A stretch of 64,000 nucleotides of DNA from Dioszegia crocea (GCA_001600615.1 BCKK01000004.1:1165316-1229315), one strand, 5' to 3'; counted from the stretch's first letter, positions 11,402-22,756 are shown. Notes: generated from the sequence alone by a model not told the origin. Translations and numbers: made by a program.

Positions 11402-12331
11402 GTTGGTCCATGTCTGCGTTGCAATGCGCGTAAAGTTCGCTGCTCGACGCGAAACAAAGCAGGATCACGCACCTGGTGGTACTGCCAGATCCACGAGGTG
11501 CTGCTTGTCTCTTCTGGGCCGACGTAAGCAAGACGCCCGAACACGACCTACACCCCCGATCAATCCTCCGTCCGAGACTTCCCCGCGCCAATGAAGTCCC
11601 AGAGTATATAACTCCTATTCGGTTGCGTGACACATCGGGAGAGGTCATGGTCAGATGGCTGAAACCGCTTCTCGAAAGATCCGAGGCTAGAGTGGACACC
11701 AATGGCGGAGGCGAATCAAATGGAAGCTGCCAAACGAACCAAGGCGGATGGTCAGATGGTCAGGGAGGCGAAGCAGATGAGGAATCCGAGGACAAGGAGG
11801 AGGGTTCGGACATAGACTCATCGATGAGTGTCCGAGAGGTACATCGCTGTGCAGATTGTCGGATGCAGGGCACGAGCACGATCAGCGGCCCTCCGACGAC
11901 GACTATCGCCAAAGCGGAGATGAGTTCTGGCAGACCAGATGAACCAGCGGTGGGGCGACCATTACATGGAAGACCTTGCCGACACGATGCCAAGAGTGCG
12001 CTCCCAGTCGGCGAAGGACGTCGGATCATTCCGACCGCGGACGCGACCACGATCCGCGCTCTTCTATCTCTAAGGAGATCAGGCAGTCTCGCAAAATAGG
12101 AGGCTGTCTTCCCACCCAAATAACAAGAGCACTCGCCAACGCCCCGGCTTGCTGTCGCAGGCATGGGCGAGTCTATTGTCGTCGGAGAGCCGCAACACTC
12201 AGTCTGTACCCGTCACTGTTTACGGTATGGATCAGCGCGGAGGACGCATTGAAGGATTGGGCCAAGGCGCTCGATTCCTCGATGTGATAGACTTGTCAGC
12301 TTCTGCTTTCGATCCGCCCCAGCCGATGTAA
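11290..12331 (+). pseudogene. Degenerate tract with zinc-cluster-like cysteine motif
   Basis: On the plus strand, about 11405-11450 encodes CLRCNARKVRC. This fits the first half of a fungal Zn2Cys6 DNA-binding domain (C-x2-C-x6-C with the RK pair). The expected second cysteine half does not follow in frame. Further on, stretches in changing frames have coding-like composition: RWLKPLLERSEAR, an acidic Glu/Asp/Ser run, HYMEDLADTMPRVRSQSAK, and a final VTVYGMDQRGGRIEGL ending at 12331. Frame changes without good splice sites suggest a decayed transcription-factor gene. It may instead be several small exons that I cannot join. No function should be assumed. Confidence 0.25.
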
Positions 12332-12385
12332 AGCTGTATCTTATAACATATCTCTTCATAGCCTGCCTATGTATCATCCTGCTCC

Positions 12386-13225
12386 CTACTTTCCGGACCT
12401 CTGACTATACTCAGATACAACTAGAGGAGTCTTCGATTCGAGAAAGGGACTGATTCGGTCGGTTTCGGGACGGGGATCTTGATGCTCAGAGGTGTCGTGC
12501 TTCGCTATACGTCTACCACGTACGATACCGCGTGAAGAGTGATTGAGGAAGACGATACAAGCTGAGATTGGACATAGGCCGAGGTGGATAGCTGGAAGGA
12601 TTAGCGTACATAGTGATCACTCGGTGGCTTTGGCGTGAGACTGAGACACGGGTATGCTCCTGCTCTTCCGTCTTCCCTTGATCAGTCTCATCTGATGCTT
12701 GTGACACCGTGGTATGACAGAACTCAGAAGGCAGAAAGTGAAGACTCACCACCACACACTGCTCCTCCGACCAGACCCAGGGGTCCCGCTTGCTTCACCC
12801 CATCCCACGTCAACCCCACCGGCGCCTTCATACCCTCCCTCATCTCTGCCCATGCCGACTTGCCACCCTCACGCACACCCTCGCGGAAATTCGTGACCCT
12901 GGTCTTGGACGCCTTCTCCCAGGGCGAAGGAAGCAGCTTCGGAGCCATAAAGCCTGTTGCGCGGTGAGGTGCAGGAGCGGGAGCTGGACGGAGAGTCAGC
13001 ATAGTGCCCATAGGTGCGAAGTCGATCAGGCGAGAAAGACGTACATATGTTAGGTCTTGAAGAGCCTATAGGGTCACCCTGCAAGAGAGAGGCTGACACC
13101 GACTGGTCTGCCAAGGGACCAGAGAGCGACACGGTGGCTGAGTTGTCCGCGATTGGCTCGAAAGCGGGATCGCTGCGAAGTGAATAGGGCGGAGGTGCCG
13201 TAGTCGGAGTGTCAGACATATTCAT
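12386..13225 (-). CDS. PPxY-motif orphan protein, paralogue A of a tandem pair
   Basis: A multi-exon gene on the minus strand. The start is at 13225 (MNMSD) or at the second in-frame ATG, 13219. The N-terminus carries APPPYS, a PPxY motif able to bind WW domains such as those of Rsp5. After a variable Ser-rich part comes a conserved core: LPSPWEKASKTRVTNF, REGVREGGKSAWAEMREG, then a Gly-rich hydrophobic segment (GPLGLVGGAV). The last exon begins at a CCAG acceptor with a segment ending CIVFLNHSSRGIVRGRR and runs to the stop at 12386-12388. The final exon has the same phase and spacing as that of the neighbouring paralogue at 13692-14573. The core looks amphipathic and membrane-interacting. 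I do not recognise the family and assign no function. Confidence 0.7.
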
Positions 13226-13691
13226 TGTGGTATGATTAGTTGCTGCGAGTCACTGAGGATAGATTTGTAGGAGCAAAAAAGATCAGAGATGGGACATGTT
13301 GTGGACGAGGAAGCCGTCGGCCTTCTTGTACTCGGCGACATGAGGGTCGAGGCGGGCATCTTGAGGAGTCTGCCGCGATACGGCCTGACCGCCAGCAGGT
13401 GTAGCTTGCCAAGGTCGACAGCAGTAGATGGTTGCCTTGAGCGCAGAGCTCGAGGGAAGCGCGGGCGTGATGTGGTGCACAGCGACATGATGTCATCACA
13501 TTTGGAGGAATGCGGTGGTGCGGCCAAGTGAGCCCGCTCGCCAAGTCACACAGCCACGACCATACATTGCCACTCGGTTGGCTGCTTGACACTGGCATTA
13601 CAGAGATCTATGATGCATAACGAGCTGTATACAAATGAAACCGGATCTTATTTACAAACACATCTAGTGATACACTGTGCCAATTCCGAAT
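13226..13691. other. Spacer between the tandem paralogues
   Basis: These 466 bp form the promoter of paralogue A and the 3' flank of paralogue B. Overlapping short frames occur on both strands, but none has family features or clean splice sites. Confidence 0.35.
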
Positions 13692-14573
13692 TCAGCGACC
13701 CGCTCCCCATTTGGCGTCCATCTCAATCGGACTCGCATCCTCTTCCTTCTCTCGAGCAATACCCTCCCCCGCTAACACTGTCGACTCGCCGCGATGCGCA
13801 GAAGCGGATGATCCGGCCTCAACACTTGACAAGGAGGGAACATGGTCGAGACCACTCTTGGTTTCGGGCGCATAGGAAGGTACGGGGGAGTTAGGCGATT
13901 CGGTCTCGGAGGTGAACGGACTCGAAGTCGCTTCGGCATTGGCGGCTCGCCTACCGCGAATCACACCTCGAGAAGAGTGATTGACGAAAACGATGGTGGC
14001 TGCGAACGGGGCTTTGACCACTTCGATAGCTGGAGATGATCAGCTGCTATCGCTATTGACGGATCCACCACGACTTACCTCCGCCGACAATACCTCCCAC
14101 AGCTCCAAACACACCTCCTCTCTTCAGCCCATCCCAGACCAAGACTCCAGGTGCTTTGGCGCCCTCCCTAACTTCCGCCCATGCGCATTTGGCACCCTCG
14201 TTGACCCCTTCGCGGAAGTTGGTGACTTTGGTCTTGGACGCTTTCTCGAAGGGGGAAGGGAGGTTTTCTCGAGCCTTTGGCTGGCAGTTGTAAGCTTTGC
14301 GATTGTGCCGTGCTATGTCGTCAGCGATATGTCCTGCAGTACCGCATACGAATTAGATTGTAGTCATCGAGCAAGCATGCATGAAGTGGTAGCAGCCCTT
14401 CACTCACCCATTGCGCGCCGGTCAGCGGTATCTTGGACAACCACGATTACATTCGAGGCTGAGGGTGCCGGAAGATCCTCCGCTGGCTGAGCTGAGGTGG
14501 GCAGTGAGGGGGCAGTGTCTCGCTGTGCGGAGTAGGGTGGAGGAGCCGGCTCCGAGTGTTGGATTAGTGACAT
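13692..14573 (-). CDS. PPxY-motif orphan protein, paralogue B of a tandem pair
   Basis: The ATG ends at 14573 (MSLIQHSEPAPPPYSAQ). The same PPxY motif sits near the N-terminus as in paralogue A. Later exons give a short segment before NLPSPFEKASKTKVTNF, then REGVNEGAKCAWAEVREG, VLVWDGLKRGG and a GAVGGIVGGG hydrophobic stretch. The last exon encodes AIEVVKAPFAATIVFVNHSS, the basic RGVIRGRR and a Ser/Glu-rich tail of about 75 residues ending at 13692. The core is about 60 percent identical to paralogue A by eye, and intron phases agree, so the pair arose by tandem duplication. The tails and N-terminal linkers have diverged. The function is unknown. The PPxY motif suggests an adaptor or substrate of a WW-domain ubiquitin ligase (inference). 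Confidence 0.7.
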
Positions 14574-15000
14574 GATTGTAAGTTGCTTGTAGTGTTCTGT
14601 CGAAGAGCTGTAGATGCGTGATCAAGGCTCGTGAGGGTATTGAGAGACGGATGTAGGATCGAGTCTAATTCTTGAGAGGTGAAAGAGTGTCAGCTGGGGA
14701 GAAGACCGAACCTCTTATATTATACTTCTCGGAGGATAGTACCTAGCGGCGTGGACGGCCTCCTTTGGCGCCTTCGCCTTCGAGGCGGTGTTCCAGGCAC
14801 ACACAGCACTGCCCCGTGTCTCCGTGTCTGGGGATAGCCACTGATAGCCACCGATAAGAATTCGAAAGTCAAGAATAGCTACCGAGCATCGCATCTGGCC
14901 CGCGGACAAATATCAAATTTGCTCTATTGATCGTATATCCGCCAGATACAATCAAGCATGCACCGATAGATCTCCGCTCAACACCTCCGCAACGTCAACA
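14574..15000. promoter_or_regulatory. Divergent intergenic region
   Basis: About 430 bp separate the divergent starts of paralogue B and the coiled-coil gene at 15001. A GATAAG sequence lies at about 14852-14857, and a direct CACTGATAGCC/CACCGATAAG pair sits beside it. No gene is supported. Confidence 0.35.
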
Positions 15001-15693
15001 ATGGCACCGCCGAACATCCTGTCCTCCCCATTCCTCACGCACTCCGTGCTCGATACCCTCCTCTCCAACTCACCATCTCTCCAAGACCGGATCCAACTTC
15101 TCAGCGCAAAAATCCATCTCTATGCCAATCCCTCAGTCGTCATCCCTGCCAATGTCCCCTCTCCTGCCCCTCCCAGCAACGGCAACTCCTCAGGTCCTTC
15201 GCGCCATGACTCTGGTGCCCCGGCAGCAAGGAATGGACCGGGAGTGACGAGTAGTCGGGACGAGTTGGGAGGGCGGAAGGCAGTGAGGGATAAAGAGCGG
15301 ATCCCGGAAATGCGGACGCGCTTAGCGTTGGCTGCCGTCGAGATGGAGGCGGCGGGGCAATCATCAGACAAGAGCTACATGCAACAAGCAGAGGCAACAT
15401 TGCGGATCGTGTTGGATTGGACGAAGGGGGTGGAGAAGGGATCTCAGAGGCGTGAAAGGGTTGCAGCTCGAGGTCGGGTCGTGGGAGGTGAGAGAACTTT
15501 AAGCCAATCTTCTGAACCCCACGTTAGCGACTTCGAAGAGATCGAGGATGAAAGCTGGGTGGATGAGGTGAGGATATTGAGCAAGGAGGCATTGGAGAGG
15601 ATGATACAGGTGGAAGATAGTAAAGGGCGGATTGGAAGGATAGACGGCCTGAGGAAACAACTGGCGGAGCTGCAAGGCATGCAGGGGGGATGA
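15001..15693 (+). CDS. Uncharacterised 230-residue coiled-coil protein, intronless
   Basis: A single open frame from ATG 15001 to TGA 15693, unusual for this intron-dense window. The N-terminus (ILSSPFLTHSVLDTLLS) is followed by a Pro/Ser/Gly-rich linker (about residues 50-85). Next come a helical block (RIPEMRTRLALAAVEMEAAG) and an acidic stretch with EEIEDESWVDEVR. The C-terminal helix contains ALERMIQVEDSKGRIGRI and then QLAELQGMQ, which may form a coiled coil. The GC-rich wobble usage matches its neighbours and supports coding. I do not recognise a family. It is convergent with the RNase III gene, whose stop lies at 15849. Confidence 0.7.
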   Translation: MAPPNILSSPFLTHSVLDTLLSNSPSLQDRIQLLSAKIHLYANPSVVIPANVPSPAPPSNGNSSGPSRHDSGAPAARNGPGVTSSRDELGGRKAVRDKERIPEMRTRLALAAVEMEAAGQSSDKSYMQQAEATLRIVLDWTKGVEKGSQRRERVAARGRVVGGERTLSQSSEPHVSDFEEIEDESWVDEVRILSKEALERMIQVEDSKGRIGRIDGLRKQLAELQGMQGG

Positions 15694-15848
15694 TGATCGG
15701 AGCATCTACAATCGGTGTTGTCTGAGTGACGCGATAGAGATAGTGAAGATCTAATGATACATGTGACAGTGACTGATCTACTTTGATGATGTGTGCTCAT
15801 CTTTCAGGCCACCTCTACCCGTCAAGCGTTAATAGTCCTGTCATGTCC

Positions 15849-17445
15849 TCAGATATTGAGCTGCTGACAGACTATGTGTGCTGCCAAGGCCTTCGCTGTC
15901 TTCTGATTCCCTCTAATACCTTCTCCAGTGCTGTTCCATCAGTCATTGACTACGCTAACAGTATACAGGCAGACTTACACAACACTCTCGTCGAGCAAAG
16001 TCAACGTACAGACCACTCTCCACCCCTCGGCGACTTGCTCGTGCTCGAAGCGGACCGAGAGCTTAGCTTGTTGCGCGTGCTGATAAAGGATGGGGAGCGC
16101 TCCGGCGGCCGTGAGGTTCTCCGCCACGATCAGAGGGTCGAGAACAAGCTTCGCGGTCTTCGGCCGAGGCAAGAGCGAGAGGCGAGCGCGCTCTTTTCGT
16201 AACTCGGCGAGCGCGTAGTGGGCGATAGGGGTGAAGAGAGGTCGGAGCCACTCATCCAAGGCGATCATGGCCAACCAGCGGTACTTCAAGTTGTCAGTGG
16301 TGAGAGTGGAGAGTTCTAGGTGTGCTGCCGTGATGGTGACTGTTTCGGACGAAGGGGACTCGATATCGTCAGATTGACTGGTTTCGTCGTCGGGTTCTTC
16401 GATCGTTGTGGGCAAAGTTGGAGCTTCGGTGTTGGATTCGGCGGGAGGACGCGCACTGTCGTCTGTGCTTGATGTACCGTTCGTGAGCGGGCAGAGCTTT
16501 ACTTCTGGGTAAAAGTCTCCGGCTGACTCTGGCGCCACAGGGTTCTCGGTCGCACCGGCAACAAACGGAAGCCCTTCGATTTCGATGGAACTCGTGACGG
16601 TACCAGCGCGCTCGGGCTCTTCGGTAGCGCTGGCACTGATGTTGACCACCTCGTCAAGCTCGCCACTGACAGCTGTCTCAAGATCCTCCCTGGGCTCCCC
16701 GACCTGCACATCATCGTCAACCTCGGTCTGACCCTCATCGCCCGCCTCGTACCCTTCTTCATCGACAGCCCCGATCGTCGCTGGAGCGTCAAGAACCGAA
16801 TAATACACTCCGGCGATCCAAGCTTCGAACATGGAGGCCTTCGTTTTGACCTGTTTGCGGGTAAGGCGCAGAGCGGAAGGAGACGCTTGGAGCTTATCGG
16901 GGATCTCGTAAGCGTCCGAGATCCTAGCGAGGGTCGCATTGGACACGAGGGAGCCTTTGAGTGTCTGTGCGGGATCAGCTCCTCTGCGTTGGGGCCTTCC
17001 TGGAGGAGCACATGACACGTGGAGCTGATGTTACTACTCACTGTCGCGGGGCCCTCCCCGAGGTACGGGAAGAGGTCGTGGAGCAGCGTGGTCACCATAG
17101 CACCTGGATCATCAGTGAATCGCTGTGGGCGAGGAGCAAGTGTATGGATCAGGGTGAGAAGTGGCCTAGCTTCTATTGAATCTACTCACCTAGCAACGCG
17201 TCGCCCACATGCTCAAGCTTCTCATAGTCCTCCACCATCCTCGTTGGGTACAGGTCCATGGAGCTCTTCTGATACGTGTATATCGATGAGTGGCTGGTGA
17301 CGATGTCGTAGAGTTTCTGGTTTGTGACAGGAGGAAGGGGTGGGAAAGTCATAGCAGGAAGGTCGTTGATGCTAAAGCTGGTGAGGTTGTTGGGGTTGTT
17401 GTCAGCGTATGTTTGAGAAGACTGGGAGGCAGGGGTGGACGACAT
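15849..17445 (-). CDS. RNase III-domain protein with dsRNA-binding domain, altered catalytic site
   Basis: Four exons (17445-17190, 17103-17042, 16964-15979, 15930-15849) sum to 1386 nt and encode 461 residues. The RNase III signature is EDYEKLEHVGDALLG (about residues 70-86), keeping the first Glu and Asp metal ligands. The second site reads KASMFEAWIAGVYY where active enzymes have A-D-x-x-EA: the Asp is Ser (codon 16833-16835) while the Glu remains. An acidic insert of about 130 residues separates this from a C-terminal dsRBD. The dsRBD runs from VAENLTAAGALPILYQHA through WRVVCTLTLLDE to the last-exon segment TGEGIRGNQKTAKALAAHIV. The last exon is needed to complete the dsRBD; without it the frame stops at 15975. 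Family relatives are Rnt1 and non-Dicer RNase III proteins used in cryptococcal RNAi. Which of these it represents is open. It is head-to-head with RRN3. Confidence 0.85.
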
Positions 17446-17764
17446 GATTGGGAGGGGTTTGAGGTCAAGTTGATGTTGTTTAGGAATATGAAGAGTTATC
17501 AAGGTGACTACAAGGACAAAGATAGGATGAAGGAGGAACAAGCAGAGGACGTTGGCATTTATAGGAGGACGAAGCGGGGTCAAGGTCAAGGCGCCACTCG
17601 CCACCATCATGAGAAGCTGAAACATGCGCACGGATGCTTCAGATTTGATATCATCCCATTCACTTTCCACGTCACTCTTTATTTTTCTAGCGTACGGTCA
17701 ACCTCTTGCCGTCGCACACGACCATCTCTCCACTAGTCACTGTAGCCATACACTCCTCAATCAG
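17446..17764. promoter_or_regulatory. Bidirectional promoter between RNase III gene and RRN3
   Basis: A 319-bp interval between two divergent start codons; both promoters must lie here. It has no open frame of its own with family features. Confidence 0.5.
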
Positions 17765-20557
17765 ATGGCTACAGCTTACTCGTCCTTACATCAGGTTAAG
17801 AAAGTTCACTTCCCTCCGCCGGCCAAGCAAAAGCCTAGGCCCGGTCCCGCCCTCTCCCTCCCACCTACGCCCTCCAGCCCAATCGTCAGCATGCCCATGC
17901 CGGACCCTCTCGCCACATCCCGCACGAGCAGCCTGGCCGGCCGGAAGCGCCCTCGAGACTCCGATGGAGGCGACAAGAAGATTATTCCTCGACGGACCAA
18001 GTCTGTTGGTGGTCCATCCAGCGCGTCAGATGGTGGCAAATCGAAGGATCGCGAGGCATTTCAGAGGGGTCTGATAGCTGTCTTTGTGCCCAAAGCATTG
18101 GCAGAGTCAGCCAGAGGAATCATGGGAAACTACAACGATCTACTCGCGTCTTTCCTTCCAACACCACTCGTGCCTGTGCCTATCCTCGGCCCGCTACTAC
18201 CTCTCATCCGTTCGCTGACGGCGAATGTCAACCTCCTCTCGCCCGCTCTGCACGGACGCCTAATCACTGCGATCCTCAATCTACCCTGGGCGGCAGCAGA
18301 GGAGAGATTCGTCAAGGCCTATATTGGCTGGGCTGGTGTCCTAATATCAGCGCATCCAGACTGGACGAAGGAGGTGATTAAGATGGCCGTCAGGGGTTTG
18401 ACTTGGCGTAAGTCAGATTCACCCTGCGCGCTTGATCATCACTGATCCTTCAGAATTCCCTTTACAATCATCATCTGCGCCTTCACCTATCGCTCGACGG
18501 ATTTCGCACGCCCGGCATCACCTCTTGATCACCCACCTCCTCACACTCATCCCTACCCTGCCCAGTCTGCTCGCCCCACTCCTAATCAAATACTTTCCAA
18601 ATAAACGGGACCGCGAAGTCGCCCAGATTACCTATCTCCGGAACATCTGCGAGGTGTCAGAATACTGCCCCGAGCTCAACGCTCGGATATGGGATCAGGT
18701 CATTGATCGGTTGTTACGGATTGATGTGGAAATCACGAGAGCGGGCGAGATGGACGATGATGACGATGAGGAGGAAGAGGAGAGATTGGTAGAGATGTGC
18801 GCGGCTAGCGAGCTGAAAGGCGATCCATGGGAGATGTCAGTGCTGGAAGACGTACCTCCAGATCCGCGTATTCGTGAGCAGCGCCAGGAGGAAGAGGAGG
18901 ACGATGACGAGGAACTCGATCTCGACAATTTATCGTCAGATGGTGAGGGTGACTCGGACGGCGAAGGGCCAGTCGACACGGCAAAAGACGCGATGATGAG
19001 AGCGAGAAAGAAATTACACCTGATTTTGATGCGGAGGAAGCTGGACGGGATGTTGGTGTATTTCTTCCGCCATCTCGAAGAGAGTATGGGGTACCGTAGT
19101 GCCTCTCCACCCGCCTTCGAATTTGCTGCTTCGACCCTCACCGCGGCCTCTTCAGGCCGATCAACCCCTTCGATAGACACTCCTCTCCCCACTCCTCCCA
19201 TCACTGCGGCTCGTCGACCCCGCACAAGCCCGGCACAGAGTCTTGCATTCTTCCAGACCCTGCTCAATCTATTCGCCCGCCAAATCCTACCTACATCTGC
19301 CACCCAACATATTCCCTTCCTCCTGTTCCTCTGCTCGTCATTCTCTCTCGCCCATACCGACCTCTTCCTGGGCCTGCTCGTTTCCCACTCCCTCTACGGT
19401 GCATCTACCACCCCTACCGCTGCCTCCCTCGCCCAACCTATATCGCTCAACCAGCGCGTCGCTGCTACAGTCTACATTGGCTCCATCGTTTGCCGAGCAC
19501 GATTTGTGAACGACGACAAGGCTAGGGAGGTCATGACCTACCTATTGGCGTACATGGAGGGCAAGCTACAGCAGTCCAGAGTGACTGCCAAGGTGGATGA
19601 GCTGCCTCTGTTCTATGCAGTGTGCCAAGCGGCCATGCTCATATTCTGTTTCAGGTGGCGAGCATTCTTGGCGGTGGAGAGGGAAGATGAGGTGGTAGGA
19701 GAAATGGAGATGGAGGGAGATGAAGGTGGAGTAGGGGATGAAGGAAAGTGGATGCGCGATTTGGAGGTGCTCCAGCGGGCCCTGACGAGCGATCTCAACC
19801 CATTACTGGTAAGTTCACTCCAGTTCAGACTGATCAGAGCTGACCACCGCAGGGTTGCAATCCCACCATCGTCCAGACATTCGCCAAAGTGTCACATCAG
19901 ACCAATTTTGCCTACTGCTACTCTGTCCTCGAGTCCAACGCTTCCGCAGCCCGGTCTTCCTCTTCCCACTCCCTTAATTCTCTCATCCGACCTGCATTGT
20001 CCACTTTCAACCGATCTCTCTCCACACCCACAACTACCTCCACTCCGGGTTCGCAACCATTCAGCAAATTCCGGAAAGCCACCAACCCCCCATCCGGCTC
20101 ATCTTCCTCTACCACCCCTTCCAACCTTGCAGTCCCGCGGATAGCTCGACAAGTCAATGTTGATGCCGGATTGGACAGCTATTTCCCATTCGACCCTTTC
20201 GATCTTCCCCGATCGGGTGCCAGCGTCGAGAGGCTGTATAGGACATGGAAGGAAGTCGCGGTGAAGGCGATTGGGGATTCAGATGATGAGGATTCGGATG
20301 AAGATGAGATGGCATCAGAGGAGGATGACGATGAGGAGGATAGCGATGATGACACGATGGGCGAATCACCATTATCGGATCATCTATCACCCCGGATGAT
20401 CCCTCGGCCGAACGGCTCAGGGAAGGGGAAGAACGCGTTGGGCTCTTCGGCGGATAGGCGGAGGTTGTTGAAGGCTGGTGGTGAGCTCAGTAGTAGCTTC
20501 GATGGGATGAGCATCAGTCCTAGGTTCTCAGGGGCTTTGGGCGGGAAGGCGAAGTGA
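17765..20557 (+). CDS. RRN3: RNA polymerase I transcription initiation factor Rrn3
   Basis: Three exons (17765-18407, 18454-19808, 19853-20557) sum to 2703 nt and encode 900 residues. After a basic, Pro-rich N-terminus the HEAT-like body contains several Rrn3-family segments: WAAAEERFVKAYIGWAGVL, LLAPLLIKYFPNKR, YFFRHLEES, and RVAATVYIGSIVCRARFV. Further on are ELPLFYAVCQAAMLIFCFRW and CNPTIVQTFAKVSHQTNF. Rrn3 bridges Pol I and the core factor at rDNA promoters in the nucleolus and is controlled by phosphorylation and TOR signalling. The very acidic loops (about residues 320-400, and near the C-terminus where D, E and S dominate) match the family's serine-rich acidic regions but look longer than in yeast (627 residues). 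The start is the first ATG after a pyrimidine-rich leader. Confidence 0.92.
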
Positions 20558-20938
20558 AGATCGTCAAGAGGAAGGAGTCGTTCCCCAAATCTCTGTTGTG
20601 ATTAGTATACTACGAAATTTAGCACTTTGTATCATCTCGAATAGTTGTATTATGCAGTGCTGGTAGCTGTTACATGTCATGAGCAACACGATAGCTACAA
20701 GCTAAGGACCTAGCACCATCTCAACCCTCCGGCCGTCGTGCCTGGCGGACTAGTACTGGATGCCATGCCGGCATCCCCCTTCTTCCTTGCCTTTCAGCCT
20801 CTTTCAGCTCGCTTCGCTAGCCAGTTCTGCCACATATCTTGAGCTGTTTGCAAGCTTGGTCAAGTCCTCCCTTGCCGATACTTACGCTTTCACCGCCTCT
20901 CGCAGAAATACCAAGTGCGCGTGCAGCGTTGAGTCAAT
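20558..20938 (+). other. Intergenic region RRN3 3' end / next promoter
   Basis: These 381 bp hold the RRN3 3' flank and the leader of the next gene. I see no supported coding feature. Confidence 0.35.
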
Positions 20939-22756
20939 ATGCCGCTGGGCGGAGGAAGCGGAAGTGACTTCGAAGTAAGACTTCCAGCACAACGGCCGAG
21001 TGGCAAGATTAACCCACTCAGGTCTATCTAGCTATCCCGAAGAAGCGAGGCACGGTCAATGCCGAATTGGGTCGGTCGCCCATCCACGGACAACCCGAGT
21101 ACAGCTGACCCAGACAAGTACCATTGAACCTTAGGACGGATCCAGCTACAGCCAAACGACCAGAAAGAACACATTCCTGGGTGGCGAGCAAGCCTGGCAT
21201 GGTGAGTCCGAATCCCTTGCACCTTCATCCCACTCACTCTGGCAGAATTACCGTATAATGATAGTCGACAAGCAATCCAAAAAGAGAGATAAAGCTACGC
21301 GGAAGGAGGTATTCGCCGAAGTGAGACTGAACGGCGACGTGATACAAACCGCTGTCTTTATAAAACACAAAGATCATGATGAGACCTTTACTAAAGTGGA
21401 TTCGGTCTTGAGTAAGAGTGGAGATAAGGCGACTTCATATCCGCTCACTTTTCCCCCTGCGGTGAGTGACATACTCTCCACCGGCTCGTGCCCTCGTTAG
21501 CCAATCCTTATCAGACACAGGTGAGCGCGGTCAAGCTCGAAGAGGGAGTCGCGGCGGGCAGCGGTATCGGGACGGTATCCATTGTCTTGAGCTACGGGAC
21601 GGACGCTTGGCTTCCCGCACCTGTCCTGGGTCCGGCCGTAGACCTACCAAGCTCGACTTCAACACCGCCAAGCAGGTAAGCACCCAGACATGGCTCAGAG
21701 TCTGTGTCAAGCTGGTTGCTAATCCCAAGTAGAAGTAAAAGGAAGACTAAGGCTGTACGAGGCAAAGCGGTGGAGAAGAAACACGAACAAACCGCCGAAT
21801 TCACATTTTATGATAACGAACCATTCCATAAGTTCTTCATCAAGGTATGTTGTTTGCTGTGGTACGACAACGATGGTCCGTGTAGTCCTGACCCTGCTTC
21901 AGTTCTGCCCGCCAAATATCATAGAGCAGCAGATCGCCAATGGTATGTTCCCCCCGCGGTCACGAATGGCTGCGTATGTAGCATGAGCGATAAGATGAGC
22001 TGAAACATCGCAGCCAACAAACCTCCCCCAGTCGTCGATCTGGTAGAATCCCCGCCAGCTATCAGCCCTGTTGCCCAACGACCTGCCAGTCATTCCCCAC
22101 CAAGAGCCACCAGCCCATGGCCTTCACCCACTCCACAATCCTCGGCCCCGACCCCAATCAACGATGCCGGACCCAGTAGGAAACGACCGGTACCGTCTTC
22201 GCCAATACATCCCCCGAGGCCTTCTAAAAAGCCCGCTTCCAGCGCAACAGCCGCCAGAGCGGTAGAAGAATTGAAACAGCGAAAAGACAGAGTAGAGGTG
22301 AGTACAACATTCTATGAGTACGGTAGCGGTCGAGTAGGCTGACGCACCATTTAGTCTGCGCGTATGAAAGTAGAAGTCGCAGAAGACTTGGTGAAGGAAG
22401 AGAGAGCTGTAGATGGGGACGACCTTTCGGATCTGGAGCAGATTTTGGAGGTGAGTCTGTACCCGAACAATTACACGGAAGCGTTGGGCTGATAAGTACA
22501 GGTCAAGACCGAAGCTGCAAATAGAGCAGAGCAAGCGCTCCGTGGCGCAATACAAAAACATACCGATTCTGGCGCGATAAATGCTGCTGTCGCCGAGGAA
22601 CTGCTGGAATACTTGAACGACAGCAAAGTCGATGACGAAATGCTGGTCAATGGGAGAGTGACCCACATGACGAATGGGTCAGGTCATGACGGTGAGGTAG
22701 AGGTGAAATCGGAAGGGGGGCCCAGCAGCCGTTCGACCGCAGCTGCCAAGCGGTAA
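20939..22756 (+). CDS. Ten-exon protein of unknown function, DUF7918-like N-terminus
   Basis: Exons 20939-20974, 21022-21098, 21135-21201, 21246-21461, 21521-21675, 21733-21844, 21903-21942, 22014-22297, 22355-22450 and 22502-22756 sum to 1338 nt (445 residues). All junctions are GT..AG. The N-terminal half (DFEVYLAIPKKRG, HSWVASKPGMNYRIMI, EVFAEVRLNGDV, and later FTFYDNEPFHKFFIKFC) resembles the basidiomycete DUF7918 fold: a beta-rich domain, a surface with an S-x-PG-x-x-Y turn, and a final F-x-F-Y strand. I hold this comparison loosely. The second half is disordered, Pro/Ser-rich and then acidic with helices (EEIKEE-like). The annotated stop at 22754-22756 may be artificial. An extra base in the G6 run near 22720 would open about 40 more acidic residues ending at a TGA near 22880. 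Confidence 0.7.

Noticed and set aside
11760..12164. 134-codon minus-strand frame
   Set aside because: Opposite the coding-like plus-strand pieces and without any recognisable motif; probably a shadow frame.
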